Shown here in pieces: positions 53,863 through 64,000 of a DNA stretch of 64,000 bases. The stretch is from assembly GCF_016583985.1 (NCBI RefSeq), contig NZ_NRSD01000004.1, positions 62,001-126,000 of the forward strand, in the 5' to 3' direction. The stretch comes from Thiocapsa imhoffii (GTDB taxonomy: Bacteria; Pseudomonadota; Gammaproteobacteria; Chromatiales; Chromatiaceae). The position numbers were made by a program, and so were the translations under genes. Below the pieces are notes generated by a model, which saw only the letters and a list, made by a program, of their open reading frames with translations, was not told the DNA's origin and searched no databases. Each line of letters opens with the position of its first letter. Position 1 is the first letter of the stretch.

Positions 53863-54258
53863 ATGATCAAGACCATCCTCGTTGCCTCCGTTGGCATTCT
53901 GCTGTTCGCCTCCGGTCCCAACGCCGAGGCCCGCATCAAACCTGGCCACACTCAAAGTGGAATCGCCTCCTACTACCACGACAGCCTCCATGGCCGAAAG
54001 ACCGCCAGCGGTCAAATCTACAACAAGAACATCCGCAGCGCGGCACACAAGACACTCCCTCTCGGGACCAAGGTGCGCGTGACGGATACCAAGACGGGCA
54101 AAAGCGTCGTGGTACAGATCAACGACCGTGGCCCCTTTATCAAAGGGCGCATCATCGATCTCTCGCGCAGTGCCGCACGCGACTTAGGAATCATCAAACG
54201 AGGGATCACACCGGTCAAGGTTGAAGTCTTGAGCGTTCCGAGAACGCGCAGTTCCTGA
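53863..54258 (+). CDS. RlpA-like double-psi beta-barrel protein
   Basis: 131 residues from ATG 53863. A signal peptide (ILVASVGILLFASGPNAEA) is followed by GIASYYHDSLHGRKTASGQIYN, LPLGTKVRVTD, VVQINDRGPFIKGRIIDLSRSAA. The NDRGP motif and catalytic-type His/Asp fit RlpA septal lytic transglycosylases; no lipobox and no SPOR domain, so it is a short variant. The 298 bp upstream contain no gene. Confidence 0.9.
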   Translation: MIKTILVASVGILLFASGPNAEARIKPGHTQSGIASYYHDSLHGRKTASGQIYNKNIRSAAHKTLPLGTKVRVTDTKTGKSVVVQINDRGPFIKGRIIDLSRSAARDLGIIKRGITPVKVEVLSVPRTRSS

Positions 54259-54332
54259 TCCCCCTCGACTCCGCGGGATCGTGCCCAAGGATGGGCCATC
54301 CCCACTCCCCCCGAGTCATCCTCAATGCCTGG

Positions 54333-55358
54333 CTACTCCCACCGAAAGAGCCAAGCCGCGACCACCAACAAAACCAGCGCCGCCCCACTTAAGATCAGGA
54401 TCTGGGGTAGGACTTGGACCACCCCCGCACCATCAAGCATCACGGCCCGCGCCGCGGCGACCAAGTGAGTCAAGGGCAACAGGTTCGAGACCGCTTGAGC
54501 CGCGCCACTCGCACCCTCCATCGAAAACCAGACTCCAGACAGCAGCAGCATGGGCCAGGAGACTAGGTTTAGCAGTCCGTCCGCCACCTCTTCGGTGCGC
54601 AGGCGTGCCGCCACGATCAACCCCACGCTGATCAAACAGAGTGCACCGGCGACGTAGACCAGGGCGAGCGCGACATAGGAGCCGCGCATGGTGAAATCCA
54701 ACAACAAACTGGCGCCAAGATAGACGACCAGGCTCGCTACCAGCACCACCATCAGACGGGACAGCACCTGAGCCGACAGAAACTCCAGGGGGCTCAACGG
54801 CGTTGCTTTCAAGCGCCGCAGGACACCGTTCTTGCGATACCGCACGATCACCCAGCCAACCCCCCAGAGACTCGAGAACATGATGTTCATCGCCAGGATC
54901 CCCGGTAAGACCCAATCGACGTAGCGCACTGCCGTACCACTGACAACCCGCCGCTCGGCCTCGAGTCCGTCGTCCGTCGTCCCGTTCGCGGAGCGAAGCA
55001 GACGCTCCACGACATACCCCTTGGCCGAATCCGCGTTGACCCAATAGACAGGCTGGGGCCATCGCGGATCCCACAAGAGATCCAACTGATGGCGCTCGAC
55101 CTTCGCGATCGCCTCCTCCACCGTGTCGAAGTGAATCCACTGGATGTAACGCGTCTGGAGGAACAGCGAGTCGTCTGGAGGCGCGCCCGGGTCCACCACG
55201 ACGCCGACCTGGAATAAATCACGTGGTTCGCCACTGAAGATGAACGCGAAGGCCAAGACCATCATGATGGGCATCAGGATGTTCCAGGACAGGCCCGCGC
55301 GGTCCCGATAGAACTCGCGATTACGCGCAATGAAAATGGTCAGTATCCGTCGCCACAT
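54333..55358 (-). CDS. ABC-2 type transporter permease
   Basis: 341 residues. One N-terminal helix (WNILMPIMMVLAFAFIF), a large external domain, and about five C-terminal helices including VRYRKNGVLRRLKATPLSPLEFLSAQVL, the typical ABC-2 coupling segment. Pairs with the ATPase 28 bp upstream to form an exporter of unknown substrate. Confidence 0.88.
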   Translation of the reverse strand: MWRRILTIFIARNREFYRDRAGLSWNILMPIMMVLAFAFIFSGEPRDLFQVGVVVDPGAPPDDSLFLQTRYIQWIHFDTVEEAIAKVERHQLDLLWDPRWPQPVYWVNADSAKGYVVERLLRSANGTTDDGLEAERRVVSGTAVRYVDWVLPGILAMNIMFSSLWGVGWVIVRYRKNGVLRRLKATPLSPLEFLSAQVLSRLMVVLVASLVVYLGASLLLDFTMRGSYVALALVYVAGALCLISVGLIVAARLRTEEVADGLLNLVSWPMLLLSGVWFSMEGASGAAQAVSNLLPLTHLVAAARAVMLDGAGVVQVLPQILILSGAALVLLVVAAWLFRWE

Positions 55359-55386
55359 GACTCTGTCTGGTCGTTCGCTCGGGGCC

Positions 55387-56268
55387 TTAGGAGCGCAGCG
55401 CGTGCCCCGTCAATTTCAGGAAGAGATCCTCGAGATTGGGGGTCGCGACCCGCAACTGCGTGAGATCGGCGCCACTCTGTTCCAACTGTATCAGCATCGC
55501 CGGCACGTCATCCGTGTAGAGTTCGAGCCGCTCATTGCGGCGAATCCCGCCGGGTGGCAGCGCGCGCGTCGCTGGCCAAGCGGTTGTGGGGAGGCGAATC
55601 ACGGCGGCTGGAAAATGCGCCTGCACCATGCGGTGCGGTTGTCCCTGCGCAATGATCCGGCCATGATCGACGATCGCGACGCGGTCGCAGAGACGCTCAG
55701 CCTCTTCCATGTAGTGCGTGGTGAGCAGAATGGTCTTGCCCCGCCCACGCACGGTTTCGATCAAGTCCCAGAAGTTTCGCCGCGCCTGTGGATCGAGTCC
55801 CGTGGTGGGTTCATCGAGGAACACCAGATCCGGATCATTGACCAACGCGATGGCGAGTAACAGGCGCTGACGCTGCCCTCCCGAAAGTTTGCGCGTATCA
55901 CGGTCGAGGATCTCGGTCAGATTGCACAGACGAATCAGTTCCGCGCAATCCGCGCGCCGTCGATAGAGACTGGCGAACATCGCGAGTGACTCACCGACGG
56001 TTTGGAACTCTTGCAGCGCGGTGGCCTGGAATTGAATACCAATCGACTCGGCGTAGGTCCGATCAAGCGGCCGCCCACGGTACAGAATGGCCCCGGACGT
56101 TGGGGTCTGAATGCCCTCGAGCATCTCCAGTGTCGTGGTCTTGCCGGCACCATTCGGTCCGAGTAGACCGAAACACTCGCCACTCTCGACCTGAAAACTG
56201 ATGCCATCCACGGCACGCACACCCGGATAGATCCGAACCAATGCATTGGCTTCGAGCACGATGTTCAC
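55387..56268 (-). CDS. ABC transporter ATP-binding protein
   Basis: About 293 residues from GTG 56268; another GTG at 56301 is possible and neither has a clear ribosome site. Walker A GPNGAGKTT, signature LSGGQRQR, Walker B DLVFLDEPTTGLDP and switch TTHYMEEAERL. Drug/lipid exporter (DRA) class. Its start region overlaps the start of the divergent hydrolase frame. Confidence 0.93.
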   Translation of the reverse strand: MNIVLEANALVRIYPGVRAVDGISFQVESGECFGLLGPNGAGKTTTLEMLEGIQTPTSGAILYRGRPLDRTYAESIGIQFQATALQEFQTVGESLAMFASLYRRRADCAELIRLCNLTEILDRDTRKLSGGQRQRLLLAIALVNDPDLVFLDEPTTGLDPQARRNFWDLIETVRGRGKTILLTTHYMEEAERLCDRVAIVDHGRIIAQGQPHRMVQAHFPAAVIRLPTTAWPATRALPPGGIRRNERLELYTDDVPAMLIQLEQSGADLTQLRVATPNLEDLFLKLTGHALRS

Positions 56269-57392
56269 AGGGCAGCAGTATACGCGCTTCGACCCAGTCA
56301 CGGCATCGGGAAAGCGGCCGTCCTGTCACGGCCCCAAAGGTCTCGAACCGGGTTGCCGCCAGGCCAGGGTCACGCCGGCCCCCGCGCCTGTTATGGCTGG
56401 CCTGCCTAGTGCTGATCGCCAGCGGCTGCGCCGCGCCACAGCTCGTGCCATCCGCGCCCCAGAACCGGCTGCCCGCAGGCCTGGACGCGGACCAGGCACG
56501 CATGGACGACGGCTATGTCCTGCCCGTGCATCGCTGGTCAGTGGCGCAGGCGCCTCCGCGCGCACTGGTCCTCGGACTGCATGGGTTCAACGACTATGCC
56601 AACGCCTTCGCGCCCCTCGGGCGCGACCTGGCCGAGCTTGGGATCATCACCTATGCCGTCGATCAACGTGGCTTCGGCGCCTCCGCGCTTCCCGGGCGCT
56701 GGCATGGGAGTGAGCGGCTGAGCGCCGACCTCCGGATCCTGATCGACTTGTTGCGCCAAGCGTATCCTGATCTGCCACTCTATCTCGCCGGTGAAAGCAT
56801 GGGGGGCGCGGTGATCCTCGCGGCCCTGGCGGAGGGTTCGCTCGCGGTGGACGGAGTGATCCTGATGGCACCAGCGGTCTGGTCGCGACAGACGATGCCT
56901 TGGTATCAACGGCTAGCCTTGGATGCCGCGGCCCACACGGTCCCCTGGCTGAAGCTGACCGGCGAGGGCATCCGGATCAGCCCATCGGATCACCTGGAGA
57001 TGCTCCGCGCCCTGGGCGCGGACCCACTGGTGATCAAGGCGACCCGCGTCGACGCGCTCTGGGGGATCACCGATCTGATGGACCGTGCGAGCCTCGCAAC
57101 GCTCGAACCTGGGATGCCGATTCTGTTGCTCTATGGCGAACAAGACCACATCATCCCGGCGAATGCCTTCTGCCAGTTCCTGTCCACTCAACCCGCAACC
57201 GCGCCTGACCTGACCCTCGTCCTCTACGAGCAGGGTTGGCATATGCTGACGCGAGATCTGCAAGGCCCACGCGTGCGCGCCGACATCGCGGCCTGGATCG
57301 CAACGCCCGCTGAGCCACTCCCCTCGGGAGAGACAACCTTCGTCACCGGCGCGCGGATCGCTCAGTTATGCGACCGCGCCACCGCGCCCTGA
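56241..57392 (+). CDS. alpha/beta hydrolase, lysophospholipase-like lipoprotein
   Basis: 383 residues from ATG 56241, the only standard start before the core; the true start may lie later at an unusual codon, because about 50 residues precede the lipoprotein signal LLWLACLVLIASGC. Catalytic features: oxyanion HGFNDYANAF, nucleophile GESMGG, Asp in YGEQDHIIP and His in EQGWHML, as in monoacylglycerol lipases/PldB. Anchored in the envelope by the lipobox Cys. Confidence 0.82.
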   Translation: MHWLRARCSQGSSIRASTQSRHRESGRPVTAPKVSNRVAARPGSRRPPRLLWLACLVLIASGCAAPQLVPSAPQNRLPAGLDADQARMDDGYVLPVHRWSVAQAPPRALVLGLHGFNDYANAFAPLGRDLAELGIITYAVDQRGFGASALPGRWHGSERLSADLRILIDLLRQAYPDLPLYLAGESMGGAVILAALAEGSLAVDGVILMAPAVWSRQTMPWYQRLALDAAAHTVPWLKLTGEGIRISPSDHLEMLRALGADPLVIKATRVDALWGITDLMDRASLATLEPGMPILLLYGEQDHIIPANAFCQFLSTQPATAPDLTLVLYEQGWHMLTRDLQGPRVRADIAAWIATPAEPLPSGETTFVTGARIAQLCDRATAP

Positions 57393-57732
57393 AGATATCG
57401 GATCCGCCAGCACGGGGCGACTGGAGCGCCTTGGACAGGCCATCGGCGATCAGGCGGGCCTCCCCGTCAGAGGCATGTCCTTGGCTGACAGCCGCACCCG
57501 AGCCCCATATACTGAACCACATTGCTATTGCGTTTGACGGGGCCATCGGCAAGCTGGTCGCCGCAACATCCGAGGCAGCGAATCGCACGTGATGGGTCCT
57601 TGCTGATGGTCCACCGGGTTCCCGTCTCCGTGCGCGCCGCTGAGACGAAACCAACGGGCCACGACAGGTTCCAATCGCAGCACCGGACCATATCACGAAG
57701 ACCGCATCAACCCAGTTTTGACGGAGACCACG
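57393..57732. other. intergenic region, no feature recognised
   Basis: 340 bp between the hydrolase and DsbA-like genes; no gene or clear signal was seen apart from the GGAG ribosome site of the next gene. Confidence 0.5.
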
Positions 57733-58389
57733 ATGGCTTTGAACCGACGCCGTTTCACACAAACCCTGCTCGGCCTGATGGGAACCGCGCTGATGCCAGT
57801 GTCCGCCAGCGCCACCGAGTTGGTGCAAGGTCGCGACTGGCGGGCGATCTCGCCTCCGCAGCCGAGCGGCAACCCGGGGGAAATCGAAGTCATCGAGTTT
57901 TTCTCCTATGGCTGCCCCCACTGCATGGACCTTAATCCAGTCATCAAACCCTGGGGCGCCAACTTGCCCGCGGATGTGACCTTCAAGCAGGTTCCGGTCA
58001 CCTTTGGTCGTGCCGCTTGGGCCAATCTCGCACGGCTTTACTATGCCTTGGAATACAGTGGCGATCTCGAGCGGCTCGACCAGGCCGTTTTCGAAGCCCT
58101 GCATCAGGACCGTATCAAACTCTTCACCGAACGAGACATCTTCAAATGGGTCGAGAGCCAGGGCGTGGACCTCGAGACCTTCGAGCCGCTGTTCAACTCA
58201 TTCGCGGTTGAAACCCAGATCAAGCGCAGCGACAGCCTCGTGCAACGCTACGATGTCACGGCCGTGCCCATGATCGCGGTTGATGGACGATTCGTCGTCG
58301 TCGGCAATGACGCACGCACCTTTGCCGATCTCCTTGTGATCGCCGACGCACTCATCGATAAGGCACGGGATCAACCCGCGGTCGGCTGA
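57733..58389 (+). CDS. dsbA: DsbA-like thiol:disulfide oxidoreductase
   Basis: 218 residues from ATG 57733 (GGAGA 6 nt upstream). The signal has NRRRFTQTLLG, Tat-like, ending SASA. The thioredoxin-fold active site is CPHC (Cys61, Cys64) in FFSYGCPHCMDL, and the cis-Pro loop is TAVPMIAVDG. It introduces disulfides in periplasmic proteins. 19 bp before the next gene. Confidence 0.92.
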   Translation: MALNRRRFTQTLLGLMGTALMPVSASATELVQGRDWRAISPPQPSGNPGEIEVIEFFSYGCPHCMDLNPVIKPWGANLPADVTFKQVPVTFGRAAWANLARLYYALEYSGDLERLDQAVFEALHQDRIKLFTERDIFKWVESQGVDLETFEPLFNSFAVETQIKRSDSLVQRYDVTAVPMIAVDGRFVVVGNDARTFADLLVIADALIDKARDQPAVG

Positions 58390-58408
58390 GCACACAGCCC
58401 CTAAGTTG

Positions 58409-61033
58409 ATGCCACACAATCCTGCAACCGCTGATGCAGACGACCCGGAGCGTGTCTCCACGGGGCTCGCACAACTCGATCGCGTCCTCGACGACCTGCG
58501 CATCGGCGACAATGTCGTCTGGCGCATCGACGATGTCGCGGACTATCGCCAGTTCGTCGATCCGTTCGTCTCACAAGCGGTTGCGGGCGAGCGGTCGATC
58601 ATCTATTTCCGCTTCGGTCAACATCCACCACTGGTCACCCCAGGGCCGGGCATCAGGATCGTGGCGATCGATGCCCTGCGGGGCTTCGAGGCCTTCACCC
58701 GCCACGTCTACCAGCTCATCACGGATCATGGACGCGGCGCCTTCTATGTCTTCGATTGTCTCTCCGATCTGCTCTCGGCCTGGGCCACCGACCTCATGGT
58801 CGGCAACCTCTTCCAAGTCATCTGTCCCTATCTCTACGAACTCGATACGGTGGCCTATTTCGGACTGCTCTCCAGCAGTCATTGCTATACCACCATGGCA
58901 CGCATCCGCGAGACCACTCAGGTCTTGATCGACGTGCGACACGCCGATGGCCAGTGCTACGTGCAACCGGTGAAGGTCTGGAAGCGCCAGTCGCCGACCA
59001 TGTTCCTGCCGCATGCGCACGACGGTGAAGCCTTTCGCCCAGTGATCGACAGCAGTGACGCCACCCGACTGCATGCACGCCTGGAGCAACGAAAAGGCGA
59101 AACCTCGCAGCGGCAACTCGACTATTGGGATCGGCTGTTCCTCGATGCCGCGGAGGTGCTGCAACAGGATGAGGAGGGGGAGCGACGGGATCAGATCATC
59201 GAGCAACTCTTTCAGATCCTGATCAGTCGCGATGAACGCATCATCGCGCTCGCCCGTCGCTATCTGCGGCTGAAGGATCTGATCGATGTGCGCGCACGCA
59301 TGATCGGGAGTGGTTACCTTGGCGGGAAGGCGGTCGGCATGCTCCTCGCCCGGCGCATCCTGCTCGCGCACGACCACGCACGCTGGCAACAACACCTCGA
59401 CCCGCACGACTCCTTCTTTCTGGGATCCGACGTCTACTATTCCTTTCTGGTCCACAATCGCTGGTGGGACCGGATCATGCGACAACGGACCCCGGACGGC
59501 TATTTCGCAGAGGCGCGCTCATTGCAACTGGATATGTTGCAAGGGCGCCTACCCGATGAGATCCGTTTGGATCTAGAACGGATGCTCGACTATTTCGGCC
59601 AATATCCGATCCTCGTGCGCTCAAGCAGCCTGCTCGAGGACGGCTTTGGCAATGCCTTCGCCGGCAAGTACGAGAGCCTCTTCCTCGTCAACCAAGGCGC
59701 GCCCGAGGATCGACTGGAACAACTCGAACGGGCGATTTGTCGCGTCTTCGCCAGCACCATGAGTGAGGACGCCCTCGCCTATCGTCTCCAACGCGGCCTC
59801 GCCGAACTCGAAGAGCCGATGGGACTGCTGCTGCAGCGCGTCTGCGGTCGTTATCACGACCGCTATTACTTTCCCGATGTCGCGGGGGTCGGCGTTTCGC
59901 GCAATATCTTCGTGTGGGAGGAATCCATGGACCCGGGTGCCGGAATGACGCGACTCGTCATGGGTCTCGGGACCCGGGCCGTCGATCGCATCGAAGGTGA
60001 TCATGCCTGCGTCGTCGCCCTCGATCAGCCCCACAAGCGCCCCTTCCGCGATCACGCCGATGCCGCACGCTTCTCGCAGCATGACATCGATGTTCTGGAT
60101 ATCTCGGAAAACCGCTTACGCACCCTGCGCGTGCGTGATTTGAGTGACGACCCCGAACTCCCATTACGCTGGTGCGCCGAACGCGATCGCGATGCCACAC
60201 AACGCGCACGCGAACGAGGCAGCTCCCAGCAGGTGTGGCGACTGTCCTTCGCGCCCCTCCTGCGCGAGACGCCCTTCGTCCCCTTGCTGCGGGAGATGCT
60301 GCGGACGCTCGAGGCCGCCTATGCTTATCCCGTCGACATCGAGTTCACCGTCCATCTCGCGGCGGACGGCACACCCTCGTTCAGCTTGGTGCAATGCCGT
60401 CCGCTCCAAACCCTCGGGCTGAGTCAACGCGTCGCCCTCCCTGAGAGCGTCCCCGAGCGTCGTCTCTTCTTCGCCACCGATGGACGTTTCATGGGTGGCA
60501 ATATCGATCAACCGATCCAGCGGATCATCCAAGTCGAGGGGCCGCGCTACAGTGCCCTTACCCAAGCCCAGAAATTCGCGGTCGCGCGCCTGGTCGGACA
60601 ACTCAACCGTCGCATCCCCGATCGCAGCGCCTGCCCGACATTGCTCATCGGGCCCGGCCGTTGGGGCACCAGCACCCCGGAGTTGGGCGTACCGATCCGT
60701 TTTGCTGATATCAGCCGGATCGCCATCATCGCCGAGGTCGCGGAACTTGGTGATGGCATGGTTCCGGACCTCTCCTTTGGATCGCACTTCTTCCAGGACC
60801 TGGTCGAATCCCAGATTGCCTATGTCGCACTCTTTCCCCAAGAACAGGACAGCCGCTATCGGGCGGAATGGCTCGAGGCACTCCCGCATTCCCACCGCCT
60901 GACACTGGATCTGGACGAGCAGGTCGATGAGGCCGTCGCGCAAACCGTCCGACTGTTTGACGTTGGCGAGACCGGGTTACGCGTCGTGGCGGATGTGCTG
61001 AGTCAACGACTCCTCTGCTATCAGACAGACTGA
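58409..61033 (+). CDS. PEP synthase/PPDK N-domain protein with RecA-like N-terminus
   Basis: 874 residues from ATG 58409. Residues 1-200 (GLAQLDRVLDDLRIGDNVVWRIDD, FYVFDCLSDLLSAWATD) resemble a KaiC/RecA-like ATPase fold without an evident Walker A. The middle is a pyruvate-phosphate-dikinase ATP-grasp domain: GSGYLGGKAVGMLLARR, ILVRSSSLLEDGFGNAFAGKYES, DIEFTVH and LVQCRPLQ. The His-phosphorylated swivel domain and the PEP-binding barrel are absent, so it cannot be a complete PEP synthase. Residues 690-874 are of unknown type. Function unknown. Confidence 0.78.
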   Translation: MPHNPATADADDPERVSTGLAQLDRVLDDLRIGDNVVWRIDDVADYRQFVDPFVSQAVAGERSIIYFRFGQHPPLVTPGPGIRIVAIDALRGFEAFTRHVYQLITDHGRGAFYVFDCLSDLLSAWATDLMVGNLFQVICPYLYELDTVAYFGLLSSSHCYTTMARIRETTQVLIDVRHADGQCYVQPVKVWKRQSPTMFLPHAHDGEAFRPVIDSSDATRLHARLEQRKGETSQRQLDYWDRLFLDAAEVLQQDEEGERRDQIIEQLFQILISRDERIIALARRYLRLKDLIDVRARMIGSGYLGGKAVGMLLARRILLAHDHARWQQHLDPHDSFFLGSDVYYSFLVHNRWWDRIMRQRTPDGYFAEARSLQLDMLQGRLPDEIRLDLERMLDYFGQYPILVRSSSLLEDGFGNAFAGKYESLFLVNQGAPEDRLEQLERAICRVFASTMSEDALAYRLQRGLAELEEPMGLLLQRVCGRYHDRYYFPDVAGVGVSRNIFVWEESMDPGAGMTRLVMGLGTRAVDRIEGDHACVVALDQPHKRPFRDHADAARFSQHDIDVLDISENRLRTLRVRDLSDDPELPLRWCAERDRDATQRARERGSSQQVWRLSFAPLLRETPFVPLLREMLRTLEAAYAYPVDIEFTVHLAADGTPSFSLVQCRPLQTLGLSQRVALPESVPERRLFFATDGRFMGGNIDQPIQRIIQVEGPRYSALTQAQKFAVARLVGQLNRRIPDRSACPTLLIGPGRWGTSTPELGVPIRFADISRIAIIAEVAELGDGMVPDLSFGSHFFQDLVESQIAYVALFPQEQDSRYRAEWLEALPHSHRLTLDLDEQVDEAVAQTVRLFDVGETGLRVVADVLSQRLLCYQTD

Positions 61034-61154
61034 GCCGTGCTCGGCCTCGTGCAGCCGCGAACGCCAATGGGAAAAAGAGGGGCAGGGAGTGGCACGCGGT
61101 CGCGGCCTTGATGCGGAACGCGGCACTCCCAGGCAGGGACGTTGAGAACCTGAT

Positions 61155-62510
<1,356 letters not shown>

Positions 62511-62767
62511 CTACTCCAACAACAGCCCGGCGCCCGCGGGCACGCTGCACCCACTCGGCGCTCGGACCAATGGAACCAGCGCGGCACGAGCACCAGCGCA
62601 CTGGATCGCTCACCGCATCTCACGCCCAGCTCGACGAACAACGCACGCTCACTGCTCAAACAGGCGATCGGCATCACGTCTGCACAACCCGACGCACACC
62701 GCGCCAGACCTTTTCGGACGGGGTCTCATCATGCCTCAATTGGTTAGAGCCGCGCTAGAGTGCGCGC

Positions 62768-64000
62768 TCACAGCGTGAGATCAATGCCGGCGACGAGGAT
62801 CCCAGGCAACACGGCGCTGTCACTGGAGCGCCCATCGTAGGTCTGAGGCGACATCAGCAGTTCACGCGCCGCCGTCAGGTCCTCGAGCCGGTCACCGAGG
62901 AGATGATAGAGGCTATCGTCGAAGCGCATCACCTTCACCGGCGCCACGATCTCGCCGTTCTCGACCCAATAGGTTCCAAAGCGGGTCATCCCGGTGACAC
63001 GACAGTCGTTTGGATCGGACCAGTTGCAGTACCAGAGGTGACCGATCCAGAGTCCGGTGCCGAGACGAGCCAGGATGTCGCACTCCTCGAGCGCACCCGG
63101 AGCCAGCGCAAGCGACGCGGGCGCCCCGCTCGACGCGTTCACTGCCGCACCGAATTCCCGCGCGGTCCGCGCATCGACTAGGCAACCTGCGAGCTGCCCA
63201 GCCGTGATGAGATCTACGTGCGGTGGCAGCAGAAAACCTTCGGGCGTGAAGGTCGGGACGAGCCCCCGCTTGTGCTCCTCGCGGATACTGATCCGCGGAT
63301 CAAAGGCCCGCTCACCACGCACCATGCGTAACAAGGGGGTTTGATGCGTGCGATGACTCTTGAGATCGAAGCCACCCCAGGCAAGCATGTCCATAAGTTC
63401 CTGCACCGCGCTAGGAGCCAGATAGGCACGATAGCGCCCCGGCTCCAGGGTTTTGGCAGGCCGTGCCATCGCCCGCAAACCATCCGTGAGCGTTGCGAGC
63501 CGCCGTCGCAGACAGTCCGGCTCCCAGCGAAAGCCGCTGTAGACCCCTTTAACGGCCTTGTCCCCCTCCAGATAGAGACTCCAGTCCAAATGGAAGCTCA
63601 CACTCTCGTGCCAATGACGATGCCCCAATGAGCTGGCCAGACCGTCCGCCATCTCACCACTCGCCCAAATCCCGACCAGATCCAGACCATCGGCCGCCGC
63701 GATGAGGGTCTCGACTGCGCTGTGCGATGCGGGCGCGCACGCTGAGGCGCGGCGCTCACTTCTCGTCGGCTGCAATGACAGATTGAGGTAGGGATCCTCT
63801 GGAACATGCGCCAAGCGCGCGCGCAAACCCGCGAGCAACGTCCGCGCACGCGCGAGATCCTGATCAGGGTCACCGCTGAGATCGCAACTGCCCTCAACCT
63901 GCTTGGCGCCACCACTCAGGGTCAAGGTGAGCGCGAGCGCGCGAACGTGACCGGCTTGACGAACCCGATTCTGGTTGAGTCGCACGAAGTCCGAGGATTC
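62768..64000 (-). CDS. TldE/PmbA-family metalloprotease-like protein (5' end outside window)
   Basis: The frame is open to the window edge (…SDFVRLNQNRVRQAG, the usual TldE/PmbA motif), so only the C-terminal ~410 residues are visible. DFDLKSHRTH-type sequence, MTRFGTYWVENGEIVAPVKVMRFDDSLYHLLGD and the C-terminal hydrophobic end fit TldE. TldD/TldE complexes trim peptides and mature microcin-like products. The partner tldD would lie beyond the edge. Confidence 0.85.
   Translation of the reverse strand, partial: ESSDFVRLNQNRVRQAGHVRALALTLTLSGGAKQVEGSCDLSGDPDQDLARARTLLAGLRARLAHVPEDPYLNLSLQPTRSERRASACAPASHSAVETLIAAADGLDLVGIWASGEMADGLASSLGHRHWHESVSFHLDWSLYLEGDKAVKGVYSGFRWEPDCLRRRLATLTDGLRAMARPAKTLEPGRYRAYLAPSAVQELMDMLAWGGFDLKSHRTHQTPLLRMVRGERAFDPRISIREEHKRGLVPTFTPEGFLLPPHVDLITAGQLAGCLVDARTAREFGAAVNASSGAPASLALAPGALEECDILARLGTGLWIGHLWYCNWSDPNDCRVTGMTRFGTYWVENGEIVAPVKVMRFDDSLYHLLGDRLEDLTAARELLMSPQTYDGRSSDSAVLPGILVAGIDLTL

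Noticed and set aside
62725..62785. tRNA-like stretch (CTCAATTGGTTAGAGC resembles a D-arm)
   Set aside because: No matching acceptor or anticodon stem can be drawn, no TTCGA-type T-loop follows, and the segment runs into the end of the TldE-like gene.

Overview
The window reads as chromosome of a phototrophic purple sulfur gammaproteobacterium (Chromatiaceae type). Three things point there: a reverse-type dissimilatory sulfite reductase (dsr) operon in the order dsrABEFHCMKLJOPN, LH2 antenna genes (pucBA) with a PucC-type antenna assembly protein, and several iron-acquisition genes. The genus cannot be fixed from the sequence alone. No rRNA, tRNA or CRISPR array was recognised.

Layout. 1-11829 (minus strand): dsrA to dsrN; dsrN runs off the left edge. 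DsrE Cys78, DsrH Cys20, DsrC Cys100/Cys111 and the three DsrJ haem motifs are all present, so the sulfur-oxidation relay looks intact. A sigma70-like promoter lies about 380 nt upstream of dsrA. 12313-15675 (plus strand): divergent genes for a TauD-like dioxygenase, two proteins I do not recognise, a Cas6/Cmx6-like RAMP protein with no CRISPR nearby, and a DsrC homologue lacking both cysteines (RspA type). 15787-21668: iron uptake, with two periplasmic proteins (minus), feoA, feoB, a Cys-rich FeoB-associated membrane protein and an outer-membrane porin, with Fur-like boxes. 21974-24521: an intact IS200/IS605-type element (tnpA, tnpB), an AAA+ ATPase fragment and an inverted copy of the IS left end. 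24733-32736: response regulator, receiver-EAL protein and a 1971-residue hybrid histidine kinase that carries a LOV (blue-light) domain. 32792-34228: a 29-codon remnant of mutS and a DUF3782-type repeat/coiled-coil protein with a nuclease-like C-terminus. 34586-41297: SelO, HemP, a NikL/NikK-like pair, a DUF2325 locus with a probable frameshift, and a PII-like/33-aa ORF/CBS cluster. 41637-46294: pucC and two near-identical blocks of pucB-pucA-pucB-pucA. Each block sits behind two TGT-N12-ACA boxes of the PpsR/CrtJ type. 46860-49169: membrane protein, two complementary bacterioferritin subunits and Bfd. 49412-64000: dihaem peroxidase, GH17-GT2 glucan synthase, RlpA-like protein, ABC exporter, lipase-like lipoprotein, DsbA-like protein, a PPDK-N-domain protein, glutamate dehydrogenase and a partial TldE/PmbA.

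How it fits together: sulfur oxidation (dsr) supplies electrons for photosynthesis, and LH2 supplies the antenna. A Fur-type regulon recurs through the window, with the same 19-bp box (core AATGCGAATCGTT) at five loci, and provides iron for the many Fe-S and haem proteins. Possible new biology is most concentrated in the divergent module upstream of dsrA and in the duplicated, PpsR-boxed LH2 block.
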